Below, piece by piece: positions 1 to 5,283 of a DNA stretch of 6,911 nucleotides. Position numbers and translations under genes: made by a program. This DNA is from Acidobacteriota bacterium (GTDB taxonomy: Bacteria; Acidobacteriota; Vicinamibacteria; Vicinamibacterales; UBA823). Position 1 is the stretch's first letter, and each line of letters begins with the position of its first letter. The stretch spans positions 12,623-19,533 of the forward strand of contig PBHT01000033.1 of assembly GCA_002720285.1 (NCBI GenBank), read 5' to 3'. Below the pieces are notes generated by a model, which did not search any database, had not been told where the DNA came from, and was given only the letters and a program-made list of their open reading frames with translations.

Positions 1-818
1 AATAGGTCCGCTTCCTGAATTGCTGAGTTCACCCACGCCTCGCCATGCATTCCCATCATGCCAAGGTTCAACGGATGCTGCGCCGGCAGAGAGCCAATTC
101 CCAAGAGCGTCATTGCGACCGGAATGTTGGCATGTTCGGCCACACTACGCACGACATCCATCGCACCCGACAACATAATGCCGTGACCAGCGAAGATAAT
201 GGGACGCTTGGCATCATTGATCAGGTCAATCGCCTGCTGATAAACCTCTCGGGTCGCACGCAAATCAGGGCGATAGCCTGATAACTTCACCTCTGAATCG
301 TCCCACTCAACCTCACAGCTCGCCTGTTGGGCGTCCTTTGTAATATCGATCAATACAGGTCCAGGCCGGCCGGATTTTGCAACGTAAAACGCTTCCTTGA
401 CTGTCCTAGCAACGTCCTGCGCCCTAGAAATCAAGTAGTTATGTTTCGTAATCGGTAACGTCACACCCGTGATATCAGTTTCTTGGAACGCGTCAGAGCC
501 GATCAACTTACTGCCGACCTGTCCTGTGATACAAACAATTGGCGACGAATCCATCATCGCCGTTGCGATCCCGGTCACCATGTTGGTCGCCCCTGGTCCA
601 GACGTGGCAACCGCCACGCCGACACCACCACCCGCACGCGCATAGCCGTCGGCCATGTGTGTCGCGCCCTGCTCGTGACGAACGAGCACGTGCTTCAACG
701 GAAACTCGAGCAGCGCGTCATAAGCGGGTAGAATGGCGCCGCCCGGGTATCCAAAAACGGTCGAAACACCCTCACGACCTAAAGCTTCCCAGAGAATTTG
801 CGCACCTGTTCGTTTCAT
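1..818 (-). CDS. ilvB: Acetolactate (acetohydroxyacid) synthase large subunit, N-terminal part
   Basis: This TPP enzyme condenses two pyruvates to 2-acetolactate, or pyruvate plus 2-ketobutyrate to 2-aceto-2-hydroxybutyrate, the first common step of Val/Leu/Ile synthesis. The frame stays open from the ATG at 818 to the window edge, giving about 272 codons of an enzyme usually 550-600 residues long. It starts MKRTGAQILWEALGREGV. Visible motifs are FGYPGGAILPAYDAL (about residues 22-36), the RHEQGATHMADGYA block with the catalytic Glu at residue 49 that activates TPP, and SGPGATNMVTGIATAMMDS followed by the ITGQV and GSDAFQETD blocks. The central FAD/DHS-like domain begins near residue 195. A GGAGG Shine-Dalgarno (minus strand, 828-824) lies 5 nt before the ATG and fixes the start. 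The gene follows ilvD after 47 nt on the same strand, so the two are almost certainly co-transcribed. The catabolic homologue AlsS is less likely given the ilvD partner. The C-terminal TPP-binding domain is outside the window. Confidence 0.96.
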   Translation of the reverse strand, partial: MKRTGAQILWEALGREGVSTVFGYPGGAILPAYDALLEFPLKHVLVRHEQGATHMADGYARAGGGVGVAVATSGPGATNMVTGIATAMMDSSPIVCITGQVGSKLIGSDAFQETDITGVTLPITKHNYLISRAQDVARTVKEAFYVAKSGRPGPVLIDITKDAQQASCEVEWDDSEVKLSGYRPDLRATREVYQQAIDLINDAKRPIIFAGHGIMLSGAMDVVRSVAEHANIPVAMTLLGIGSLPAQHPLNLGMMGMHGEAWVNSAIQEADL

Positions 819-823
819 GACTG

Positions 824-828
824 CCTCC
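824..828 (-). promoter_or_regulatory. Ribosome binding site of ilvB
   Basis: The minus strand reads GGAGG here, 5 nt before the ATG at 818, which supports the chosen ilvB start. A small hairpin (830-846) ends one base upstream of it. Confidence 0.8.
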
Positions 829-829
829 A

Positions 830-846
830 CTGGCACTAAGTACCAG
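830..846 (-). other. Small hairpin directly before the ilvB ribosome binding site
   Basis: In the minus-strand RNA, CUGGUAC and GUGCCAG can form a 7-bp stem (one G-U pair) closed by a UUA loop. It sits in the ilvD-ilvB gap, one base before the GGAGG of ilvB. No U-run follows, so it is not an intrinsic terminator. It could influence translation or mRNA processing between the two cistrons, but a 7-bp match at this spot could also be chance. Confidence 0.35.
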
Positions 847-865
847 CGCGCTCAATTGGACTAGA

Positions 866-2539
866 TTACGTGACCGCCCCCGTCGCAGCCGAGCTAACCA
901 GTCGAGCATATTTTGCCATCACACCGGATGCGTAGCGTGGCGCTAGTCGCTGCCACGCCTGCACCCGCTTCGCGATTTCATCGCCGCTTAGTTCCACGTT
1001 GAGCATGCGTTTTTCAATATCAAACACAACTGTGTCACCATCTCGAACCGCTGCGATCGGTCCACCATCAACAGCTTCGGGTGCGACATGGCCAGCCATC
1101 AGACCACGTGTGGCACCAGAAAATCGCCCGTCGGTGAGTAGCGCAACGGAGTCGCCGAGCCCAGCACCCACAATGGCCGCCGTCACGGCAAGCATTTCGC
1201 GCATCCCGGGCCCACCTTTTGGTCCTTCATTTCGAATTACCACCACGTCACCGGCCACAATTCCACCCCGCCCAACCGCGTCAAAGGCGGCCTCTTCACT
1301 GTCGAAAACCTTGGCCGGACCACAGTGGTGAACCGTGGTGTAGCCAGCTACTTTCACGACACAGCCATCCGGAGCAAGATTCCCACGCAATATGACCAGC
1401 CCCCCAGTAGGCTTGAGTGGGTTATCAAATGGCCTTACCACTTCCTGCCCTGGCGTTTCTTGAGCATCTGACGCTTCATCCTCAAGCGTTCTACCAGTCA
1501 CCGTAAGCGCATTTCGGTGCAACAAACCCGCATTGAGGAGTCTCTTCGCCACTAAAGTGATACCACCGGCGCGATAGAGATCGGTTGCCACGAACTTCCC
1601 GCCCGGCTTGAGGTCAGCGAGTAAAGGCACCTGACTACTGATCCGGTCAAAATCTTCTAGCGTGAGCGAAACCTCCGCCTCGTGGGCGATGGCAAGTAAG
1701 TGCAATACCGCGTTCGTCGACCCACCGGTAGCCGCTACTGCTGCGATAGCGTTCTCAATTGCGTCCTTCGTCAGAATCTTCCGTGCGGTATCGCCTCGGC
1801 TAAGCACTCCCATTACAAGTTGACCCGCCCGTTCCGCCACCGCATCCTTGCCTATGTCAGTCGCTGGTACACTCGCTGAGCCCATCGGCGAAATACCAAG
1901 GAACTCGCAAACCGTCGCCATCGTGTTCGCCGTGAATTGTCCGCCGCACGCACCGGCCCCAGGACACGCCTGGTCCTCCAGCGTTTTCAACTGTGTGTCG
2001 GTAATCTTGCCAGCCCCGTGCGCACCAACCGCTTCAAAGACGTCCTGAATCGTAACGTCGCGTCCTTCCCAAGTGCCTGGAGCAATCGAACCACCGTACA
2101 GAATCACCCCAGGAATGTTAAGCCTCGCCAACGCCATCACCCCGCCGGGAATTGTCTTATCGCAACCGACCAGCACGACTACCCCGTCAAATTGATTTCC
2201 ACGTACAACCAACTCGATGGAATCAGCAATCACCTCGCGACTAACCAGTGAGGCGCGCATCCCTTCACTGCCCATGGTGATGCCATCGGAGATCGACACC
2301 GTGTTGAACTCCATTGGAGTGCCACCCGCTTCACGGATACCACGCTTGACCTGCTCAGCAAGTTGCCGAAGATGGAAATTACACGGACCAATCTCGATCC
2401 AGGTGTTGGCCACGCCGATCAGCGGCTTCTGTAGCGCAGCGTCATCAAACCCGACAGCCTTGAACATCGCTCGAGCTGGTGCTCGACTCGGCCCTTCGGT
2501 CAGCGCAGCACTTCGACGAGTGGCGGCCGTATTACTCAT
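866..2539 (-). CDS. ilvD: Dihydroxyacid dehydratase
   Basis: IlvD is a cytoplasmic Fe-S dehydratase that converts 2,3-dihydroxyisovalerate and 2,3-dihydroxy-3-methylvalerate to the 2-keto acids that become Val/Leu and Ile. From the ATG at 2539 the protein is 557 residues, the usual length for the family, and begins [20 protein letters not shown], which aligns with the common RSxxLTEG...RAPARAM start. Fe-S ligand cysteines are visible at C53 (GPCNFH), C126 (GCDKTIPGG, which also carries the Asp and Lys of the Mg site) and C198 ([16 protein letters not shown]). The C-terminal [20 protein letters not shown] block holds the Ser thought to act as the catalytic base. The frame extends upstream to a GTG at 2566, but that start lies only 5 nt beyond the U-run of the leader terminator and would add an atypical nine-residue head. 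The ATG at 2539 has a modest GGGAAA 4 nt before it. Neighbours are the attenuator upstream and ilvB 47 nt downstream. Sugar-acid dehydratases (Edd, XylD) are the alternative paralogues; the ilvB partner argues for IlvD. Confidence 0.97.
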   Translation of the reverse strand: MSNTAATRRSAALTEGPSRAPARAMFKAVGFDDAALQKPLIGVANTWIEIGPCNFHLRQLAEQVKRGIREAGGTPMEFNTVSISDGITMGSEGMRASLVSREVIADSIELVVRGNQFDGVVVLVGCDKTIPGGVMALARLNIPGVILYGGSIAPGTWEGRDVTIQDVFEAVGAHGAGKITDTQLKTLEDQACPGAGACGGQFTANTMATVCEFLGISPMGSASVPATDIGKDAVAERAGQLVMGVLSRGDTARKILTKDAIENAIAAVAATGGSTNAVLHLLAIAHEAEVSLTLEDFDRISSQVPLLADLKPGGKFVATDLYRAGGITLVAKRLLNAGLLHRNALTVTGRTLEDEASDAQETPGQEVVRPFDNPLKPTGGLVILRGNLAPDGCVVKVAGYTTVHHCGPAKVFDSEEAAFDAVGRGGIVAGDVVVIRNEGPKGGPGMREMLAVTAAIVGAGLGDSVALLTDGRFSGATRGLMAGHVAPEAVDGGPIAAVRDGDTVVFDIEKRMLNVELSGDEIAKRVQAWQRLAPRYASGVMAKYARLVSSAATGAVT

Positions 2540-2571
2540 CAGATTTCCCATTTCTTGCAGGCACAATTACG

Positions 2572-2606
2572 AAAAAAGGTCATCACCCGCTCCTGGATGA
2601 TGACCT
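2572..2606 (-). terminator. Intrinsic terminator in the ilvD leader (attenuator)
   Basis: On the minus strand AGGTCATCA (2606-2598 side) and its exact complement TGATGACCT (2585-2577 side) form a 9-bp stem, with two more G-C pairs possible inside after one mismatch. The 3' arm runs straight into a six-base T tract, TTTTTT, at 2577-2572. This is a textbook Rho-independent terminator, but it lies 32 nt upstream of the ilvD ATG and downstream of a good promoter on the same strand, so it would stop transcription before the operon. That placement marks it as an attenuator rather than the end of a gene. Its 5' arm also matches an upstream antiterminator segment (2644-2637). Confidence 0.88.
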
Positions 2607-2633
2607 GAGTCTTTAATCTCATCTGGACAACGG

Positions 2634-2774
2634 CTACATCATCCCGTCCGTGGCACCCGACACGGCAGTGCCGGCCTTAACAGTGACCACTTCGCTCCCA
2701 GACAGCACGAGTGACGGGTGCGACATCACCAGATCGCATCGAGAACCAAGAAACCGGTCAACGGCAAGAAACAT
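2634..2774 (-). CDS. Putative Val/Leu-rich leader peptide of the ilvDB attenuator
   Basis: A short frame runs from an ATG at 2774 to TAG at 2636-2634 and would encode 46 residues starting MFLAVDRFLGSRCDLV. An in-frame ATG at 2726 would give 30 residues (MSHPSLVLSGSEVVTV...). The 46-residue version has 7 Val and 5 Leu and no Ile, including LVL and VVTV clusters. Neither start has a clear Shine-Dalgarno, and the frame is open from just after a TAA that overlaps the -10 box, so TTG or GTG starts further up are possible. The last codons (Gly-Met-Met) carry the antiterminator segment, so the position of a translating ribosome would decide which RNA structure forms. Position, composition and overlap support a regulatory leader peptide. 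The lack of a ribosome binding site and of a long run of one regulatory codon keeps confidence moderate. Confidence 0.5.
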   Translation of the reverse strand: MFLAVDRFLGSRCDLVMSHPSLVLSGSEVVTVKAGTAVSGATDGMM

Positions 2775-2812
2775 CGCAGTCTGCAGCCTGTAGGCCACAG
2801 CCAAGAACCCAG

Positions 2813-2840
2813 CTTATACCGCGACCAGCGTAGTTATCAA
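2813..2840 (-). promoter_or_regulatory. Sigma-70-type promoter of the ilvDB leader, with AT-rich upstream element
   Basis: On the minus strand TTGATA (2840-2835) and TATAAG (2818-2813) are separated by 16 bp, each matching 5 of 6 consensus positions. The predicted start is near 2806. Directly upstream of the -35 (2841-2880) the DNA is a run of A and T tracts, far more AT-rich than the rest of the window, as expected for an UP element that contacts the RNA polymerase alpha subunit. The promoter lies between the small upstream gene and the leader ORF. Confidence 0.68.
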
Positions 2841-2880
2841 ATTTATAATTCTTACATTTATATAATTTTTCTTAATGTGA

Positions 2881-3066
2881 TTAACAATCGTGACACCTGA
2901 ATTCCGCAAAAATATCGGCCTGTTTGTTGGGGTTAGCTCGAGCGAAGTCGATTAAGCACCGAACAGCCTTGCTTATATCGGGTAGCCCGTGTTGTTGAAC
3001 CATATCTTCCAAGAATTTCACCTTGGCCGATTCCAGCGTAATCGGATGGGATTTGCCGTCCTTCAT
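2881..3066 (-). CDS. Small ribbon-helix-helix-like protein with a C-terminal Cys-x2-Cys
   Basis: A 61-residue protein with a strong ribosome binding site: AGGAGG (minus strand, 3076-3071) lies 4 nt before the ATG. The layout fits a ribbon-helix-helix fold. A short strand-like segment SHPITLES (residues 6-13) is followed by a first helix about 14-26 and then by LPDISKAVRCLIDFARANP (28-46), which resembles the second helix of CopG/Arc-type proteins. It ends RCHDC, giving two cysteines three residues apart at the C-terminus plus Cys37. A metal-binding or redox role for these is possible but unproven. I recall similar short proteins ending in an R-C-x-x-C tail in marine bacteria, but cannot name a family. 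It ends 40 nt before the -35 of the ilv promoter on the same strand with no terminator visible between, so readthrough into the ilv leader is possible. A perfect palindrome lies 35 bp upstream of its start and could be an operator. No toxin partner is next to it. Confidence 0.78.
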   Translation of the reverse strand: MKDGKSHPITLESAKVKFLEDMVQQHGLPDISKAVRCLIDFARANPNKQADIFAEFRCHDC

Positions 3067-3070
3067 GAGA

Positions 3071-3076
3071 CCTCCT
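3071..3076 (-). promoter_or_regulatory. Strong ribosome binding site of the small RHH-like gene
   Basis: The minus strand reads AGGAGG, 4 nt before the ATG at 3066. The near-perfect match to the anti-Shine-Dalgarno is the main evidence that this 61-codon frame is a real gene. Confidence 0.85.
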
Positions 3077-3100
3077 GCAACGTGCTGTTGTTTGTCCTAA

Positions 3101-3122
3101 CCAGTTTCTCGGTGGAAACTGG
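3101..3122. repeat. Perfect inverted repeat, 8-bp arms with a 6-bp spacer
   Basis: CCAGTTTC (3101-3108) and GAAACTGG (3115-3122) are exact reverse complements around TCGGTG. The palindrome sits in the divergent region between the RHH-like gene (minus) and the secreted protein gene (plus). No T-run follows on either strand, so it is unlikely to be a terminator. A dimer-binding operator is the simplest reading, and the adjacent RHH-like protein is the obvious candidate ligand; that link is inference. Confidence 0.5.
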
Positions 3123-3206
3123 CATCAGCTATAAGGGTAGGTATCATTATCCTTGGCGTCGCATGCCAATGGGCTTCCGTTGCGCTGTCGATCCGTGGAG
3201 CCTAGC

Positions 3207-3212
3207 AAGGAG
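3207..3212 (+). promoter_or_regulatory. Ribosome binding site of the secreted-protein gene
   Basis: AAGGAG lies 5 nt before the ATG at 3218 and selects this start, which places a signal peptide at the N-terminus. Confidence 0.8.
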
Positions 3213-3217
3213 TCGAG

Positions 3218-3706
3218 ATGCAAAGTCGAGTAGTCACGATCGGAATCTTCGGCATTCTCTTGGGTGCCTCCTCAAGCGTCGCCCAGGTTGGGACACCACA
3301 GGATTCCTTGAGAGAACTCGAGGCACTACGAGTCGAGGTGGTAATGGCAAGAAACCCGGGAGCCGCCCGACGCGGGGTAGATGCCGACTTCGTCCGCGAT
3401 ACCGTTGAGGAGCGCCTTGACCAGCTCGACATCGAACCGTTACCCAACGAAGAGTCCAACGGAACTACCTACCTCTCCGTGACTCTGAATCCAGCGAGGA
3501 TCTCCGACGGCTTCGCTGTGAGCCTCTTATTGCAACTCTTTCAGTCTGGCAGACTAACTAATGGTGAAACGGTAATGGCTTCCACCTGGCATGTACACTC
3601 ACTTGGCATCAGCGACGTGGACGACCTCCAGGACTATGTCCGTAATGCGCTACGGAACCATTTAGAGACACTCGCTTCAGCGCATCGTGGGGCAAATTTG
3701 AGGTAG
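3218..3706 (+). CDS. Secreted protein of unknown function
   Basis: A 162-residue protein. Residues 1-22 form a signal peptide: MQSRVV with an Arg, a hydrophobic core TIGIFGILLGASSS, and a likely signal peptidase I site after VAQ or just before it, so the mature protein is periplasmic. The mature part has the pattern GVDADFVRDTVEERLDQLDIEPLP (53-76), a helix followed by a strand, then TYLSVTLNPARISDGFAVSLLLQLFQ (84-109), NGETVMASTWHVHSLGIS (115-132) and a C-terminal helix DDLQDYVRNALRNHLETL (135-152). This alternating helix/strand layout resembles small periplasmic proteins common in Acidobacteriota that I know only as hypothetical. No catalytic motif, lipobox or further membrane segment is visible. 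A well-spaced AAGGAG precedes the start. It stands alone on the plus strand and converges with the GNAT gene, 31 bp apart, with no clear shared terminator. Confidence 0.82.
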   Translation: MQSRVVTIGIFGILLGASSSVAQVGTPQDSLRELEALRVEVVMARNPGAARRGVDADFVRDTVEERLDQLDIEPLPNEESNGTTYLSVTLNPARISDGFAVSLLLQLFQSGRLTNGETVMASTWHVHSLGISDVDDLQDYVRNALRNHLETLASAHRGANLR

Positions 3707-3737
3707 TGATGGAAGCCGAGAACCCTCGCGTGATCCT

Positions 3738-4256
3738 TCAAACCTCAAATGCGCGGTCGAACACTGGATGGTAAGCGACAGTGCCCACCACGCCTTGGAG
3801 TGCTTCGGCTTTCAGTTCCTTAACAAAAAAGCAGACATCAAGCTTCGGGTCAGCGTAGTGCAAACCTAGCGAGGCAACAGGCTGGAAACCAAACTTCGGA
3901 TAGTAATCAGGGTGGCCAAGGACAAACACTAGGTCCGTGCCTGCTTCCTGACACGTCTTGAGCCCCTTCTCCACCAGCTGCCGTCCGATTCCTTGCCGTT
4001 GGAATTTTTCTTGCACGGCCATCGGCGCCAAACCCATCATCCGAAGGTCTCCTCCCCTGCCTCCTACTGTCACGGGCGAGAAGAAGATGTGGCCAACAAT
4101 CGCGTCGTTAACCTCAGCAACCAGTGAAATCGCCGGAATAGCTTCACGACGAAGTGCTTCCACCAACCGTGCTTCTGCGTCGGTAGCAAACACGTCCTGA
4201 TTTAACTCAAACACCCCGCGGTGGTCATCGTCTCGCTCCGCTCGAATGGTCACCAT
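3738..4256 (-). CDS. GNAT-family N-acetyltransferase, YhbS-like
   Basis: A 172-residue cytoplasmic acetyl-CoA-dependent transferase. The fold order is clear: beta-1 MVTIRAERDDD, helix region with FATDAEARLVEAL, strands ISLVAEVNDAIVGHIFFSPV (43-62), strand LAPMAV (77-81), the acetyl-CoA pyrophosphate loop RQGIGR (87-92) and LVEKGLKTCQEAGTDLVFVLG, then GHPDYYPKFGF (114-124). The LAPMAV...GHPxYYPxFGF combination is typical of the YhbS (COG3153) group, whose substrates are mostly unknown, so none is assigned. The start at ATG 4256 fits the family N-terminus; the upstream sequence gives only a weak purine stretch (AGAGAG) about 10 nt away. It lies 101 nt downstream of the SGNH hydrolase gene on the same strand, which permits co-transcription but does not prove it. 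I see no convincing promoter in that gap. Confidence 0.93.
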   Translation of the reverse strand: MVTIRAERDDDHRGVFELNQDVFATDAEARLVEALRREAIPAISLVAEVNDAIVGHIFFSPVTVGGRGGDLRMMGLAPMAVQEKFQRQGIGRQLVEKGLKTCQEAGTDLVFVLGHPDYYPKFGFQPVASLGLHYADPKLDVCFFVKELKAEALQGVVGTVAYHPVFDRAFEV

Positions 4257-4357
4257 CGATCTATGCTCTCTAGTTTCAAAAGAACCGCGCCTGTATCCAC
4301 TCTAATGCATCCATGACGTAGCTCTAGCCAAGCCAACGGAAGCCTCTTGAGACAAGC

Positions 4358-5158
4358 CTAGGCCGAAACCACGGTCCGGAACGCGTCAAGCCAGGCCTGG
4401 GCCATGAGATAGTTGCCCGCCGGCGCCGGATGCACACCATCCGGACACCAATGCTCCACTGGGGCCTTCTCCAATGCCTCATCGAAGATCGACTGATACG
4501 GGATCCAGACTGCCCCGTAGTCATCCGCGACCTGCCTAGCAGCCGCTTGATAGTCAGCATAGGCCGGATACCACGCATCAGCTAGCGCCGTACCACCCGT
4601 GACGGCAAATGGCTCACCGATGATGAAGGTAACGTCCGGCAGCGTTGCCCGTGTCCGGTTTAGTAACGCACGGTAGTCCCGTTCGTAGATTTCCACTGTC
4701 CCGTCGTACCCGCTGCTCAATGTGTGCCAGAAGTCGTTCACGCCAATGAGGATACTGAGAACGTCGGGCCGGAGGTCTAGACAATCCTGTTGCCACCGCG
4801 CCGCTAACTGGAAAACTTTGTCGCCACTCACCCCACGGTTATAACAATGCCAAGGGCTACCGGGCCCACTCCCAAGCAATTCACCTGTGGCCATGCCTGC
4901 GTATCCACTGCCGAGACCCGTAGGATGGTTGGGGTCGACTCGGTCACGATTCCGGCCGGCGTCGGTGACCGAATCACCTTGAAAGACCACCACCTTAGCG
5001 TCAGGAGAATAAACCTGTCCTTGAACACCACCACCCGAAGAACCCTCAGACAATACCGGCGGCCAGGTCGCAACTAGACCGACACTAAGCGCCATTCGCT
5101 CTAGGAAGCCCCGGCGACCGACGCTTGAAGAGTAACGTGCACGAGTGCTGAAACACAT
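4358..5158 (-). CDS. Tat-exported SGNH/GDSL-family hydrolase (esterase)
   Basis: A 266-residue predicted exported esterase of the lysophospholipase L1-like / acetylxylan-esterase-like SGNH group. The start at 5158 is set by AAGGAGGAGGT (minus strand, 5174-5164), about 5 nt upstream; the frame is open to an ATG at 5206, but that has no such signal and would place the ribosome site inside the gene. Residues 1-37 carry a twin-arginine signal: RRGFLE (15-20), then hydrophobic MALSVGLVA. Four SGNH blocks are present: GDS with the nucleophile Ser63, the oxyanion-hole Gly109 in NRGVSGD, Asn141 in IGVND, and the Asp240/His243 pair in DGVHP. All catalytic residues are intact, so activity is expected. 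Likely substrates are O-acyl or O-acetyl groups on carbohydrates or lipids in the periplasm; the exact one cannot be read from sequence. It is divergent from the lipoprotein metallopeptidase, 125 bp apart. Confidence 0.93.
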   Translation of the reverse strand: MCFSTRARYSSSVGRRGFLERMALSVGLVATWPPVLSEGSSGGGVQGQVYSPDAKVVVFQGDSVTDAGRNRDRVDPNHPTGLGSGYAGMATGELLGSGPGSPWHCYNRGVSGDKVFQLAARWQQDCLDLRPDVLSILIGVNDFWHTLSSGYDGTVEIYERDYRALLNRTRATLPDVTFIIGEPFAVTGGTALADAWYPAYADYQAAARQVADDYGAVWIPYQSIFDEALEKAPVEHWCPDGVHPAPAGNYLMAQAWLDAFRTVVSA

Positions 5159-5163
5159 AGAAA

Positions 5164-5174
5164 ACCTCCTCCTT
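5164..5174 (-). promoter_or_regulatory. Strong ribosome binding site of the SGNH hydrolase gene
   Basis: The minus strand reads AAGGAGGAGGT, 5 nt before the ATG at 5158. It decides the start and shows that the longer in-frame ATG at 5206 is not used. Confidence 0.88.
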
Positions 5175-5183
5175 ACTCGGGGG

Positions 5184-5192
5184 ATTATGGCA
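5184..5192 (-). promoter_or_regulatory. Possible extended -10 promoter of the SGNH hydrolase gene
   Basis: The minus strand reads TGCCATAAT, that is TGn plus CATAAT (5 of 6 to the -10 consensus). No good -35 lies at the usual distance. A start near 5177 would leave a very short leader of about 20 nt holding the ribosome binding site. Weak evidence. Confidence 0.3.
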
Positions 5193-5283
5193 CAAGCACC
5201 ATGCAACCTCGACGCGGCCTGTAGCTAATAGCGGTAGAATCCTAGCCTCAAACAGAATTGTGCTAAGTGTCGGAAAACCTTTT

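Larger units (their letters stand above)
2572..2806 (-). promoter_or_regulatory. ilvDB leader with mutually exclusive terminator and antiterminator pairings
   Basis: From the predicted start near 2806 the leader is about 235 nt to the end of the terminator. GGATGATG (minus strand, 2644-2637), which overlaps the last codons before the TAG of the leader ORF, is an exact complement of CATCATCC in the 5' arm of the terminator (2602-2595). The arm can therefore pair upstream (antiterminator) or downstream (terminator), not both. Further pairings fit a protector or pause structure: CCCGTC (2718-2713) with GACGGG (2648-2643), and GCACCCG (2721-2715) with CGGGTGC (2659-2653). A ribosome stalled at the Val codons around codons 29-32 would leave GGATGATG free and permit readthrough; a ribosome reaching the stop would cover it and allow termination. 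The pairings are seen in the sequence. The amino-acid sensing mechanism is inferred by analogy with enterobacterial ilv, leu and trp leaders. Confidence 0.72.

Noticed and set aside
45..820. Plus-strand frames at 45-281, 483-731 and 539-820
   Set aside because: They are antisense to the ilvB 5' part, which reads as a clear acetolactate synthase on the minus strand.
999..2600. Several plus-strand open frames opposite ilvD (for example 999-1331, 1937-2251, 2217-2600)
   Set aside because: They lie antisense to a full-length, motif-complete ilvD and have no ribosome site or recognisable protein pattern; they are shadows of its codon bias.
2640..2670. T-box riboswitch suggested by minus-strand GGGTGCCACGG
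   Set aside because: It lacks the spacing and the full conserved T-box sequence, and the terminator 5' arm is complementary to a different segment (2644-2637).
2718..2900. Plus-strand 60-codon frame across the ilv promoter and AT-rich region
   Set aside because: It has no ribosome site, an unnatural composition at its end, and runs opposite the leader and promoter.
3130..3147. TATAAG and TATCAT as -10 boxes for the secreted-protein gene
   Set aside because: Neither has an acceptable -35 at 16-18 bp, so no promoter is called.
2989..3408. Plus-strand 139-codon frame overlapping the RHH-like gene and the secreted-protein gene
   Set aside because: It overlaps two genes that each have strong ribosome sites, and its translation shows no domain-like order.
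4847..5077. Frames in and opposite the SGNH hydrolase (4324-4578, 4614-4796, 4828-5073, 4847-5077)
   Set aside because: They are alternative frames inside a gene with all SGNH catalytic blocks intact.
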